DNA of 64,000 bases, from assembly GCF_019890635.1 (NCBI RefSeq), contig NZ_JAIOAB010000001.1, positions 209,480 to 273,479 of the forward strand. The letters run 5' to 3'. The notes beneath the pieces were generated by a model that saw only the letters and a list, made by a program, of their open reading frames with translations, was not told where the DNA came from and did not search any database. Position numbers and translations under genes: made by a program. Source of the stretch: Streptomyces sennicomposti (GTDB taxonomy: Bacteria > Actinomycetota > Actinomycetes > Streptomycetales > Streptomycetaceae). This document shows, piece after piece, positions 17,680-26,612 of the stretch (its first letter is position 1; each line of letters starts with the position of its first letter).

Positions 17680-18915
17680 ATGCAGCTTCGTGACGCCGTG
17701 CGGGCCTCCGCACCGCGGGCGCCCGCGGCCCCGGCGCTGCGCGCCTGGCTCCTGCGGCCGGCCGGTCCGGTCCCGCTCGCCGTCCTCGCCCTCGTCCTGC
17801 TGGCCCGCGCGGCGCACGTGGCCCTCGTGCACCCGCAGGGCGGCATGGACAACGCCTTCGTCGTCCACGCCGGGCGGGTGTGGCTGGACGGCGGCGCCCC
17901 GTACGGCGACCGGCGGTTCCTCTACCTGCCGAGCGCCGTGCTGTTCGCGGCGGGGCAGGCGCTGCTGCCGGCGCCCGTACTGCGGGTGGCCGCGCCTGTG
18001 GTGTGCGTGGGGCTCGTCACGGCCGGCTGGTGGTGCGCCGTGCGCCTGTTCCGCGTGCCGGCGCGCTCCCGGTTCGCGGTGCTGGGGCTGCTGGGCCTGG
18101 TGCTGTGCTGGGTCCCGGTCGGTCATCTGATCGACCTGGGGAACTGGACCGCGGTGAGCGTCCTCGCGCTGCCGGCGGCGCTGCTGCTGGCGGACCGGGG
18201 CCGCTGGGACGCGGCCGGGGTGGTGCTCGGGCTGTCCTTGGCGGTGAAGCCGCTGCTGGTGCCGGTGGTGCTGCTGCTGGTGCTGGCCCGGCGGTGGCGG
18301 GCCCTGGCCTGGACGGTGCTGGTGCCGGCGGCGCTGTCCGCGGGTGCGGCGCTGGTCATGCCGGACCCGGGCGGGTTCCTCACCCGCACGCTGCCCTTCC
18401 TCCTCAGGGGCGGGGACGCCCTGATGCGGCCGTTCGACTGCTCCTGGCCGGCGGTCCTGCCGCGCCTCGGGGTGCCGCCGGTGGCCGCCGAGGCGCCGGC
18501 CCTGATCGCGGCGGCGGCCGGGGTGGTGTGCGCCGGGCTGCGCTGGCGGCGCGGCGACGCGGGCCCCTCGCGGCTCGTGGAGACGGCCGCGATGCTCATG
18601 CTGGCGTCGCTCCTGGTCTCCCGGCCGTCCTACGAGCACTATCCGGTCGTCGTCGTGCCGCTGCTGCTCGCCGGGGCGACGGCCGCCGACTCGGTGGCGC
18701 GCTCGCCGTGGTTCTGGGCGGCGCTCGTCCCGCAGACGGCCGGCTTCGTCTTCCCGTACCTGGAGCCCTCGACGCGCAGGGCGTTCAAGGACGTGGTGAC
18801 GCTGACGGGGCTGGCGCTGGTCCTGGCCGTGCGGTGCGCGCGCCCACCGGCCCGGCGGACGGCCGCGCCCGCGGGGAGCGGCCCGGCGGCGGACGTACCG
18901 GCCCCGGCGCCCTGA
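17680..18915 (+). CDS. polyprenyl-phosphate mannose-type glycosyltransferase, GT87/DUF2029 family
   Basis: 411 aa polytopic membrane protein with about nine hydrophobic helices. The first helix is followed by an acidic loop ([25 protein letters not shown]) typical of GT-C glycosyltransferases, where an Asp acts in catalysis. Later [28 protein letters not shown], then LAVKPLLVP, matches the GT87 mannosyltransferase pattern. The family transfers sugar from a polyprenyl-phosphate donor to a glycolipid acceptor on the outer membrane face; acceptor here unknown. The ATG at 17680 is the first in frame with good coding character. Confidence 0.8.
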   Translation: MQLRDAVRASAPRAPAAPALRAWLLRPAGPVPLAVLALVLLARAAHVALVHPQGGMDNAFVVHAGRVWLDGGAPYGDRRFLYLPSAVLFAAGQALLPAPVLRVAAPVVCVGLVTAGWWCAVRLFRVPARSRFAVLGLLGLVLCWVPVGHLIDLGNWTAVSVLALPAALLLADRGRWDAAGVVLGLSLAVKPLLVPVVLLLVLARRWRALAWTVLVPAALSAGAALVMPDPGGFLTRTLPFLLRGGDALMRPFDCSWPAVLPRLGVPPVAAEAPALIAAAAGVVCAGLRWRRGDAGPSRLVETAAMLMLASLLVSRPSYEHYPVVVVPLLLAGATAADSVARSPWFWAALVPQTAGFVFPYLEPSTRRAFKDVVTLTGLALVLAVRCARPPARRTAAPAGSGPAADVPAPAP

Positions 18916-18946
18916 GCCCCCGGCCGAAAGGGCCTTTCGCCGTCGC

Positions 18947-19351
18947 TCAGGCGGCGTCCGGGTCCCAGCCCTGGCGGCGCAGTACGGCCGCCACGTCGGG
19001 CGCGCGGTAGTGGTCGCCCTTGAGGACCTTGCCGTCGGCGCGGCGGGCGACCTCTCCGTCGGGGCCGAGCTTGCTCATGTTGGCGCGGTGGATCTCGGCG
19101 ATCACCTCGTCGAGGTCCACGCCGTGCACCAGGGCGGTGCCGTAGGCGACGTAGACCACGTCCGCGAGTTCGTGCGCCAGCCGGTCGAGCGGGCCCTCGA
19201 CCGAGACCTCGGCGACCTCGGCCGCCTCCTCGGCGAGGAGTTCGCCGCGGTGCGCGGCGAGCGCCGGCGGCACCCGGGTCGGCGTGCTGCGGGCGTCGAG
19301 GCCGAAGGCACGGTGGAACTCACGGACGAGAACGGCGGGCGAACTGCTCAT
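18947..19351 (-). CDS. MazG-like nucleotide pyrophosphohydrolase
   Basis: 134 aa all-alpha NTP-PPase. The metal-binding signature is visible: [15 protein letters not shown] then [14 protein letters not shown] (EExxE and ExxD motifs). Family members hydrolyse NTPs or dNTPs to NMP and PPi and often clean the nucleotide pool. The C-terminal part [20 protein letters not shown] resembles the phage-type MazG subgroup. Start ATG at 19351. It is convergent with the glycosyltransferase and divergent from the TAXI gene. Confidence 0.85.
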   Translation of the reverse strand: MSSSPAVLVREFHRAFGLDARSTPTRVPPALAAHRGELLAEEAAEVAEVSVEGPLDRLAHELADVVYVAYGTALVHGVDLDEVIAEIHRANMSKLGPDGEVARRADGKVLKGDHYRAPDVAAVLRRQGWDPDAA

Positions 19352-19429
19352 GCGGCGACTCTATCCGCCGTCGCCGACAGCCCCCGGCGGCCTGGTCAGC
19401 ACCGGCCTCCGGCTGGCAGGATCGCGCGC

Positions 19430-20428
19430 ATGTCCAAGCTGTTCTCCTCCTTCGGCAGGCGCCGCGGCCTGCAGGGCGCGGCCGTCGGCGCCGTCGTCCT
19501 CGGGCTGCTGCTGTGGTGGCTGCTGCCGCTGGGCGAGCGGCCGCCGAGCGGGACGATCACCTTCAGCACCGGGACCACGCGCGGGGTCTACCAGGAGTAC
19601 GGCGAGCGGCTGCGCACCGCGTTCGGCAAGGACATGCCGAACCTGAGGGTGAAGCTGCTGACCAGCGACGGTTCCCAGGAGAACGTGACGCGGGTGGCGA
19701 CCGGGAAGGCGGACTTCACCATCGCGGCGGCCGACGCGGTGGAGACGTACGAGCTGGAGCAGCGGCCGGGCGCGGCGCGGCTGCGCGGGGTCGCCCGCCT
19801 GTACGACGACTATGTGCAGCTGGTCGTCGCGCGGGACTCGCGGATCAACTCGGTGGCGGACCTGCGGGGCAAGCGGGTGGCGGTCGGGCCGCCGGAGTCG
19901 GGCGTCCGGCTGATCGCCGAGCGGGTGCTGAAGGCGGCCGGGATCGATCCGCGCCAGGACATCGAGCCGATGGCCGACGGCATCGACACCGGTCCGGGGC
20001 GGTTGCGGCAGGGCTCGATCGACGCGTTCTTCTGGTCGGGCGGGCTGCCGACGGACGGGCTCAAGCAGCTCGCCTCGAAGTTCGCGTACCGGTTCGTGCC
20101 GATAGAGCCGGAGCTGGTGAGCAAGCTGCACGCCGAGGGCGGCGCCATGCGCTACTACCGTGCCACCAACATGCCGGAGTCGGCGTATCCGAGCATCCAG
20201 AACGGCTCGACCGTGCCGACGATCGCCGTCTCCAATGTGCTGATGACGCGTGCGGACGTGGACGCGAGGCTCACCGAGTGGGTGACCCGGACCGTGATCA
20301 AGAGCCGGGACGGCATCGGCGCCCACGTCCACTCGGCGCAGTTGGTGGATCTGCGCACCGCCATCTACACCGATCCGCTGGTGCTGCACGAGGGCGCGCG
20401 CCGCTACTACCGGTCGGTCAAGCCGTAG
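19430..20428 (+). CDS. TAXI family solute-binding protein, membrane-anchored
   Basis: 332 aa. One N-terminal hydrophobic helix (AVGAVVLGLLLWWLLPLGE) without a lipobox, then a periplasmic-binding fold with the TAXI opening ITFSTGTTRGVYQEYGERL and the typical SVADLRGKRVAVGPPESG. TAXI proteins feed TRAP transporters and some bind glutamate, but no TRAP membrane subunits are encoded nearby. Its stop is 15 bp from the stop of the convergent kinase gluK. The ATG at 19430 puts the anchor at the N-terminus. It may act as an orphan receptor; this is inference from position. Confidence 0.87.
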   Translation: MSKLFSSFGRRRGLQGAAVGAVVLGLLLWWLLPLGERPPSGTITFSTGTTRGVYQEYGERLRTAFGKDMPNLRVKLLTSDGSQENVTRVATGKADFTIAAADAVETYELEQRPGAARLRGVARLYDDYVQLVVARDSRINSVADLRGKRVAVGPPESGVRLIAERVLKAAGIDPRQDIEPMADGIDTGPGRLRQGSIDAFFWSGGLPTDGLKQLASKFAYRFVPIEPELVSKLHAEGGAMRYYRATNMPESAYPSIQNGSTVPTIAVSNVLMTRADVDARLTEWVTRTVIKSRDGIGAHVHSAQLVDLRTAIYTDPLVLHEGARRYYRSVKP

Positions 20429-20443
20429 CCGCGATCGGGTCGT

Positions 20444-21883
20444 TCAGCGCTGTGCCGGGTGCGGGTCCGGCCGCCGCGGGTCCGTGCGCGGGACGCTGAC
20501 CGTCACCTTCAGTCCGCGCGGCTCGCGGTCGTGGTGGTGGTCGTAGGCCAGCGAGCCGCCGCCGGCGGCCAGCAGGGCGCGGGTGATGGAGAGGCCGAGG
20601 CCGGAACCCTTGATGTTCTGGTGGCGGCCGCTGCGCCAGAACCGGTCGCCGACGCGGGCGAGTTCGTCGTCGGTGAGACCGGGTCCGTCGTCGGCGACGA
20701 CGACCTTCGAGGTGTCGCCGCCGCCGGAGACCGTCACCGTCACGCTCTTGCCCTCGGGGGTGAACTTCACGGCGTTGTCGATCACCGCGTCCAGTGCGGA
20801 GGACAGGGCCACGGGGTCGGCCCAGGCGGTGGTCGCCGGGCAGTCGCCGGTCAGCCGGACGCCCTTGGCGTCGGCGGCCGGCGCCCAGGCCGCCACGCGT
20901 TCCGCGGTCAGCTCGCCGATGTCGATGAGCTGGAGGTCCGCCTCGGCGTGCTCGGCGAGCGCGAGGTCGAGCAGATCGTCCAGGACCTGCGCGAGGCGTT
21001 TGCCCTCGGTGCGCACGGAGGCGATCTCCTCGTTGCCCTCGGGCAGTTCGAGGGCGAGCAGTTCGATGCGCAGCAGCAGCGCGGAGAGCGGGTTGCGCAG
21101 TTGGTGGGAGGCGTCGGCGACGAAGGCGCGCTGCTGCTCCAGCACGTTCTCGACGTTGTCGGCCATCTCGTTGAACGACCGGGCCAGCCGCCGCAGTTCC
21201 GGTGGTCCGCCGGCCGCGGCCACCCGGGACTTGAGCCGTCCGGTGGCGATGTCGTGGGTGGTGGCGTCGAGCACCCGTACGGGCCGGAGCACCCAGCCGG
21301 TCAGCCGCAGCGCCGCGCCGACGGCGACCAGCATGGCGACGATCTCGCCCGCGCCGACGAGCAGCCAGCCGTGCAGGGTCCGCGAGCGCATCTGACCGGT
21401 CGGCGAGTCGGTGACGACGACGGCGACGACGTCACCGTCCCGGATGACGGGCGAGGCGACGACGAGCCGGTGCCGCTGCCAGGGCCACACCTGTGCCGGG
21501 TCGTGGCTGCGGCGGCTCAGCAGGGCCTCGTCGAAGGCGGCGCGCACCTCGCCCTCGAAGGGCGGGGACCAGGCGGCGGGCGCGTTGGCCATGGGCGTGC
21601 CGGAGCGGTAGAAGACGCCGGCCCGGATGCCGTAGACGGTGTAGTAGCTGGCGAGTTCGCGGCTGAGGGTCTCCAGGCGCTCGTCGGGGACGGTCTGGCG
21701 GGAGCCGGTGGGCCGGTCGGTGACGAACTGGGCGAGGGCCGCGAACCGCGCCGTGTCGTCGATCCGGTCGACGACCACCTTCTGCTGCTCGCCCGCGGCC
21801 ATGCTGACGGCGAGCGGGAACCCGAGGGCGAGCAGCACCGCCGCCATCAGGACGATGAGCAGCGGGAGGAGACGTGTGCGCAC
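20444..21883 (-). CDS. gluK: sensor histidine kinase GluK
   Basis: 479 aa. TM1 at about 5-28, an extracytoplasmic sensor region of about 145 residues, TM2 near 170-195, HAMP, HisKA with the phosphorylated His in FVADASHQLRNPLSALL (about 257), and HATPase with DNAVKF, DDGPGL and GSGLGL boxes. The GTG start at 21883 lies 9 bp past the response-regulator stop, so they are one operon. Place beside gluABCD matches the GluR-GluK glutamate-sensing system described in S. coelicolor; the name rests on that synteny. No obvious ligand-binding signature shows in the sensor domain. Confidence 0.88.
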   Translation of the reverse strand: MRTRLLPLLIVLMAAVLLALGFPLAVSMAAGEQQKVVVDRIDDTARFAALAQFVTDRPTGSRQTVPDERLETLSRELASYYTVYGIRAGVFYRSGTPMANAPAAWSPPFEGEVRAAFDEALLSRRSHDPAQVWPWQRHRLVVASPVIRDGDVVAVVVTDSPTGQMRSRTLHGWLLVGAGEIVAMLVAVGAALRLTGWVLRPVRVLDATTHDIATGRLKSRVAAAGGPPELRRLARSFNEMADNVENVLEQQRAFVADASHQLRNPLSALLLRIELLALELPEGNEEIASVRTEGKRLAQVLDDLLDLALAEHAEADLQLIDIGELTAERVAAWAPAADAKGVRLTGDCPATTAWADPVALSSALDAVIDNAVKFTPEGKSVTVTVSGGGDTSKVVVADDGPGLTDDELARVGDRFWRSGRHQNIKGSGLGLSITRALLAAGGGSLAYDHHHDREPRGLKVTVSVPRTDPRRPDPHPAQR

Positions 21884-21892
21884 CCGGCCCCG

Positions 21893-22582
21893 CTAGGCGG
21901 CCGGGGCGACGAGGCGGTAGCCGACGCCGCGTACGGTCTCGATCAGGGCCGGCATGCGCAGCTTGGCGCGCAGGGAGGCGACGTGCACCTCCAGCGTGCG
22001 GCCGGTCCCCTCCCAACTGGTGCGCCAGACCTCGCTGATGATCTGCTCGCGGCGGAAGACCACGCCGGGGCGCTGGGCGAGCAGGGCGAGCAGGTCGAAC
22101 TCCTTGCGGGTGAGCTGGACGACGGCGCCGGCCACGCTGACCTGCCGGGTGGGCAGTTCGATGCGCACGCTCCCGAGGCTCAGGGCGCCGTCGCCGTCGT
22201 CGCCGGTCGTGTCCTCGTGGACGGTGCGGCGGCTGACGGCGTGGATGCGGGCGAGCAGTTCGCCGGTGTCGTAGGGCTTGACCACGTAGTCGTCGGCGCC
22301 GAGATTGAGGCCGTGGATGCGGGAGCGGACGTCGGAGCGGGCGGTGACCATGATCACCGGGATCGCGGTGCGCTTGCGGATCTTGCCGCAGACCTCGTAG
22401 CCGTCCTGGTCGGGCAGGCCGAGGTCGAGCAGGACCACGCCGAAGCCGGCCCCCTCGGGGACCAGCGCCTGGAGGGCCTCCTCGCCGCTGCGGGCGTGGG
22501 TGACGTCGAAACCGTGCCGGGCCAGGACCGCGGACAGGGCGGCCGCCACATGGTTGTCGTCCTCAACAAGAAGCAGTCGCAT
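21893..22582 (-). CDS. gluR: OmpR-family response regulator GluR
   Basis: 229 aa. The receiver domain (1-115) has the acidic pair in VEDDN, phospho-acceptor Asp about 51 in LLDLGLP, Thr in MVTAR and Lys in VVKPYD. The winged-helix C-terminus (about 130-225) has LTRKEFDLLALLAQRPG and VRGVGYRL. It is predicted to control the divergent gluABCD operon in response to glutamate sensed by GluK. ATG at 22582 follows GAAGGGGG. The leader carries a duplicated ribosome-binding-site segment and an overlapping short frame. Confidence 0.93.
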   Translation of the reverse strand: MRLLLVEDDNHVAAALSAVLARHGFDVTHARSGEEALQALVPEGAGFGVVLLDLGLPDQDGYEVCGKIRKRTAIPVIMVTARSDVRSRIHGLNLGADDYVVKPYDTGELLARIHAVSRRTVHEDTTGDDGDGALSLGSVRIELPTRQVSVAGAVVQLTRKEFDLLALLAQRPGVVFRREQIISEVWRTSWEGTGRTLEVHVASLRAKLRMPALIETVRGVGYRLVAPAA

Positions 22583-22607
22583 CCGGCCCCCTTCGGTTCA
22601 TCGTCAT
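22563..22607 (-). other. 14-codon upstream frame overlapping the gluR start
   Basis: A 25-nt segment of the gluR leader is present twice (about 22581-22605 and 22606-22630); each copy has a G-rich Shine-Dalgarno (GGAGGGGG or GAAGGGGG) and an ATG. The distal ATG (22607, with another in-frame ATG at 22601) opens a 14-codon frame shifted relative to gluR and ending at the TGA at 22563-22565, 20 nt inside gluR. This geometry would allow translational coupling or interference. It may be only a duplication; no protein role is claimed. Confidence 0.4.
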
Positions 22608-22854
22608 CCGGCCCCCTCCGGTTCATCCGTCGTTCGGTCGTTTCTGAATATGGTCGTTTCGAGCGGTGGGCGTGCGTAGGCGTGCGCGCACGACGAGTGA
22701 GCGCGCGCGGGCGTCACCGCACCATGGCAGTCACGCCGATGGATAAGGATGGCGTCAAGAGGCTTCCGGTTGCGCGCCCGCGTCGTTACCCAGCCGGTAC
22801 GCGCCCCGGCACGGTCCGCTACGACTCGTGTCCGGCCGCTACCGGATCGTGATG

Positions 22855-22872
22855 CTCAGATCTCCCTCAGAT
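22855..22872. promoter_or_regulatory. candidate GluR operator: 7-nt direct repeats at 11-bp spacing
   Basis: CTCAGAT at 22855-22861 and again at 22866-22872, exactly 11 bp apart, 67-84 bp upstream of gluA. OmpR/PhoB-family regulators bind tandem half-sites with this spacing. It lies in the divergent region between gluR and gluA, where GluR would be expected to act. No footprint is known to me for this sequence. Confidence 0.5.
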
Positions 22873-22938
22873 GTGGTGACGCCGGACACAACGCCTGGCT
22901 ATGGTCCCCCAAACCGAGGAGGACGGAGCCCGAAAGCG

Positions 22939-23715
<777 letters not shown>

Positions 23716-23803
23716 CCCCGGCCGCACCCCGACCCGACTCCCGAACCATCCGGCCGGCGACGGGCGCCGCACCGCCGACGGCCTGCCGGCCCGCCCGCGG
23801 ACG

Positions 23804-23817
23804 GTCCGCCGGCGGAC
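23804..23817. promoter_or_regulatory. palindrome in the gluA-gluB spacer
   Basis: GTCCGCCGGCGGAC is a perfect 14-nt palindrome within a GC-rich, repetitive 220-nt spacer. Such intercistronic structures before binding-protein genes can stabilise the downstream mRNA so the binding protein is made in excess. Here that is inference only. Confidence 0.4.
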
Positions 23818-23935
23818 GGCCCCGCCACCGGCCCGCCAGCCGGGCACGGCCGTCGTCTCCCGACGCCGCCCGGCCGTCCGGTCCGGCGCCCTCAGGGCCG
23901 GCCCGTACCTCCTCAACACCCGAAGGATGTTCACC

Positions 23936-24772
23936 ATGAAGCTCCGCAAGGTCACCGCCGTCTCGGCCGTCGTGCTCGCCCTCGCCGTCTCGGCGACGGC
24001 GTGCGGTTCGGACGACAAGAAGGACGAGGGTTCCTCGGGCGGCGGCAAGAAGATCGCCATCGGCATCAAGTACGACCAGCCGGGCCTCGGCCAGAAGACG
24101 CCGCAGGGCTACTCCGGCTTCGACGTGGACGTGGCCAAGTACGTCGCCAAGAAGCTCGGTTACAACGAGGACCAGATCGAGTGGAAGGAGTCGAAGAGCG
24201 CCGACCGCGAGACGATGCTGCAGCGCGGTGACGTCGAGTTCATCGCCGCCACCTACTCGATCACCCCCGAGCGCGAGAAGAAGGTCGACTTCGCCGGCCC
24301 CTACCTGCTCGCCCACCAGGACGTCCTGGTCCGCGCCGACGACACCTCGATCAAGTCGCCCGCCGACCTGAACAGCAAGAAGCTGTGCTCGGTCACCGGC
24401 TCCACCTCGGCGCAGAACATCAAGGACACGCTGGCGCCCAAGGCGAACCTGCTGAAGTACCCGACGTACTCCGCCTGTCTGACCGGCCTGCAGAACAAGG
24501 CCATCGACGCGCTGACCACCGACGACTCGATCCTCGCCGGTTACGCCGCTCAGGACCAGTTCAAGGGCAAGTTCAAGCTCGGCGGTCTGAAGATGACCAA
24601 CGAGAACTACGGCATCGGCGTCAAGAAGGGCAGCGACCTCAAGGCCAAGATCAACAAGGCCCTCGAGGAGATGGTCTCCGACGGTTCCTGGCAGAAGGCC
24701 GTGGACGCCAACTTCGGCCCCGCCAACTACAAGAACGACCCGGCGCCGAAGATCGGCGACATCAAGAGCTGA
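23936..24772 (+). CDS. gluB: glutamate-binding lipoprotein GluB
   Basis: 278 aa extracellular solute-binding protein, family 3. The signal peptide ends in the lipobox SATAC, so the mature protein is lipid-anchored. The domain opens with KIAIGIKYDQPGLG and SGFDVDVAKYVA, followed by ITPEREKKVDFAGPYL, the usual ligand-contact region for acidic or amide amino acids. The ATG at 23936 has AAGG about 9 nt upstream; the ATG at 23927 abuts that site and is less likely. Captures glutamate for GluCD-GluA. Confidence 0.95.
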   Translation: MKLRKVTAVSAVVLALAVSATACGSDDKKDEGSSGGGKKIAIGIKYDQPGLGQKTPQGYSGFDVDVAKYVAKKLGYNEDQIEWKESKSADRETMLQRGDVEFIAATYSITPEREKKVDFAGPYLLAHQDVLVRADDTSIKSPADLNSKKLCSVTGSTSAQNIKDTLAPKANLLKYPTYSACLTGLQNKAIDALTTDDSILAGYAAQDQFKGKFKLGGLKMTNENYGIGVKKGSDLKAKINKALEEMVSDGSWQKAVDANFGPANYKNDPAPKIGDIKS

Positions 24773-24848
24773 GTCAGCGCCCGCCGGTGCGCCGCCCACG
24801 GGGGAGCGGCGCACCGGCGTCCATCAACACGCGGAAGCGCGGGAGATC

Positions 24849-25514
24849 GTGTTCGACTTTCTTTCAGGCTATGACCTGCTGGGAGCCTTCTGGGTGACCG
24901 TGCAGCTGACGCTGCTCTCGGCCGCCGGCTCCCTGGTCTGGGGCACCCTGCTGGCCGGTATGCGCGTCGGCCCGGTTCCCCTCATGCGCGGCTTCGGTAC
25001 CGCCTACGTCAACATCGTGCGGAACATCCCGCTGACGGTGATCATCCTGTTCACCTCGCTGGGCCTGAACCAGACCCTCGGCGTCAACCTGGGCAGCCAG
25101 AACTTCGACACCATCAACTTCCGGTTCGCCGTCCTCGGTCTGATCGCCTACACCTCGGCGTTCGTGTGCGAGGCGATCCGTTCCGGCATCAACACGGTGC
25201 CGGTCGGCCAGGCGGAGGCCGCCCGCGCGCTCGGGCTGAGCTTCACACAGGTGCTCACCCTGGTGGTGCTGCCGCAGGCGTTCCGCTCGGTCGTCGGCCC
25301 GCTGACCAACGTCCTGATCGCGCTCACCAAGAACACCACGGTGGCCGCCGCGATCGGCGTGGCGGAGGCGGCCTTCCTGATGAAGTCGATGATCGAGAAC
25401 GAAGCGCAACTGTTGGCGATCTCCGCCGTGTTCGCGTTCGGGTTCGTGTGCCTGACGCTGCCGACCGGCCTGATCCTCGGCTGGGTGGGCAAGAAGGTGG
25501 CGGTGAAGCGATGA
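24849..25514 (+). CDS. gluC: glutamate ABC transporter permease GluC
   Basis: 221 aa His/Glu/Gln-type inner-membrane permease with about five helices. The EAA loop EAIRSGINTVPVGQAEAARALGLS and LPQAFRSVVGPLTN contact the ATPase. The N-terminal FWVTVQLTLLSAAGSLVWGT is standard for the family. GTG start at 24849. The stop overlaps the gluD start by 4 bp (ATGA), indicating coupled translation and a GluC-GluD heterodimer. Confidence 0.95.
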   Translation: MFDFLSGYDLLGAFWVTVQLTLLSAAGSLVWGTLLAGMRVGPVPLMRGFGTAYVNIVRNIPLTVIILFTSLGLNQTLGVNLGSQNFDTINFRFAVLGLIAYTSAFVCEAIRSGINTVPVGQAEAARALGLSFTQVLTLVVLPQAFRSVVGPLTNVLIALTKNTTVAAAIGVAEAAFLMKSMIENEAQLLAISAVFAFGFVCLTLPTGLILGWVGKKVAVKR

Positions 25515-26437
25515 GCGCCTCGGTGCTGTACGACGCGCAGGGCCCCCGGGCCAAGCGGCGCAACGTCGTCTACTCGATCGTGTTCCTCCTGGCCCTCGCG
25601 GCCCTCGTGTGGTGGGTCTACCGGGGCCTGCACGACAAGGGGCAGCTGGACTGGGCGAAGTGGAAGCCGCTCCTGGCCGGCTCCGAGTCCTGGACCACGT
25701 ACATCCTGCCGGGTCTGAAGAACACGCTGATCGCGGCGGCCCTGTCGATGGTCATCGCGCTGCCGCTGGGCGCCTTCTTCGGCATCGCGCGGCTCTCCGA
25801 CCACGTCTGGGTCCGGGTCCCGGCCACCGTGGTCGTGGAGTTCTTCCGCGCCATCCCGGTGCTGATCCTGATGATCTTCGGCAACGCCCTGTTCGCGCAG
25901 TACACGGACGTCAGTTCGGACGACCGGCCGCTGTACGCCGTCGTCACCGGCCTCGTCCTCTACAACGCCTCCGTCCTCGCGGAGATCGTGCGCGCCGGCA
26001 TCCTGGCGCTGCCCAAGGGGCAGACGGAGGCCGCCCAGGCGATCGGTCTGCGCAAGACCCAGGTCATGACGTCGATCCTGCTGCCGCAGGCGGTCACCGC
26101 GATGCTGCCGGCGATCGTCAGCCAGCTGGTGGTGATCGTGAAGGACACCGCGCTCGGCGGCGCGATCCTCACCTTCCCGGAGCTGCTGGCCTCCGTCGGC
26201 CCCATGAGCTCGTACTACGGCGCGAACACCATCGCCTGCTTCACCGTCGTGGCCGTGATCTACGTCGTCCTGAACTTCGCCCTCACCAGCTTCGCGAGCT
26301 GGCTGGAGCGGCGGCTGCGGCGCGGCAAGAAGTCGACGGGGGCGGTGCTGGCCCCGGCGGCGGTGGCGGGCACCCAGGCGACCGGCGCCGGCGGCGGCGA
26401 CATGGCCGGCGGCTACGCCGGCAAGACCCACACCTGA
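25511..26437 (+). CDS. gluD: glutamate ABC transporter permease GluD
   Basis: 308 aa partner permease. A cytoplasmic N-terminus of about 20 residues, a first helix (VVYSIVFLLALAALVWWVY), a periplasmic segment, then the permease core with EFFRAIPVLILMIFGN and the EAA loop EIVRAGILALPKGQTEAAQAIGL. The C-terminal 40 residues are a Gly/Ala-rich tail. The ATG overlaps the gluC stop. A strong hairpin follows, ending the operon. Confidence 0.95.
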   Translation: MSASVLYDAQGPRAKRRNVVYSIVFLLALAALVWWVYRGLHDKGQLDWAKWKPLLAGSESWTTYILPGLKNTLIAAALSMVIALPLGAFFGIARLSDHVWVRVPATVVVEFFRAIPVLILMIFGNALFAQYTDVSSDDRPLYAVVTGLVLYNASVLAEIVRAGILALPKGQTEAAQAIGLRKTQVMTSILLPQAVTAMLPAIVSQLVVIVKDTALGGAILTFPELLASVGPMSSYYGANTIACFTVVAVIYVVLNFALTSFASWLERRLRRGKKSTGAVLAPAAVAGTQATGAGGGDMAGGYAGKTHT

Positions 26438-26462
26438 CGGGCACTCACCCGACGGATGTGAC

Positions 26463-26496
26463 ACAGGGGCAGTGGAGTGATCACCACTGCCCCTGT
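26463..26496 (+). terminator. terminator of the gluABCD operon
   Basis: A perfect 13-bp stem, ACAGGGGCAGTGG (26463-26475) with its complement at 26484-26496, and the 8-nt loop AGTGATCA, 25 nt after the gluD stop. Confidence 0.88.
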
Positions 26497-26499
26497 CGC

Positions 26500-26528
26500 T
26501 TGACGCGGGCACCGGCAATAGGTTGCAT
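26500..26528 (+). promoter_or_regulatory. candidate promoter for the flavin monooxygenase
   Basis: TTGACG (26500-26505), a 17-bp spacer, then TTGCAT (26523-26528). The -35 is a good vegetative match, the -10 only moderate. It lies directly after the glu terminator and gives a leader of about 80 nt before the GTG at 26613. Confidence 0.4.
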
Positions 26529-26612
26529 ACGTTCTGTGATCGTGCACCCTGCTCCAACCATTTGTTCACGTCTGTCCGTCAGGACGCCGCCGCGGGCAGG
26601 GAGCGTCGCGCC

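Noticed and set aside
17380..18639. Upstream extension of the miaB frame by about 420 codons
   Set aside because: The extension is antisense to the GT87-type gene and is low-complexity; MiaB's conserved N-terminus begins at 17379.
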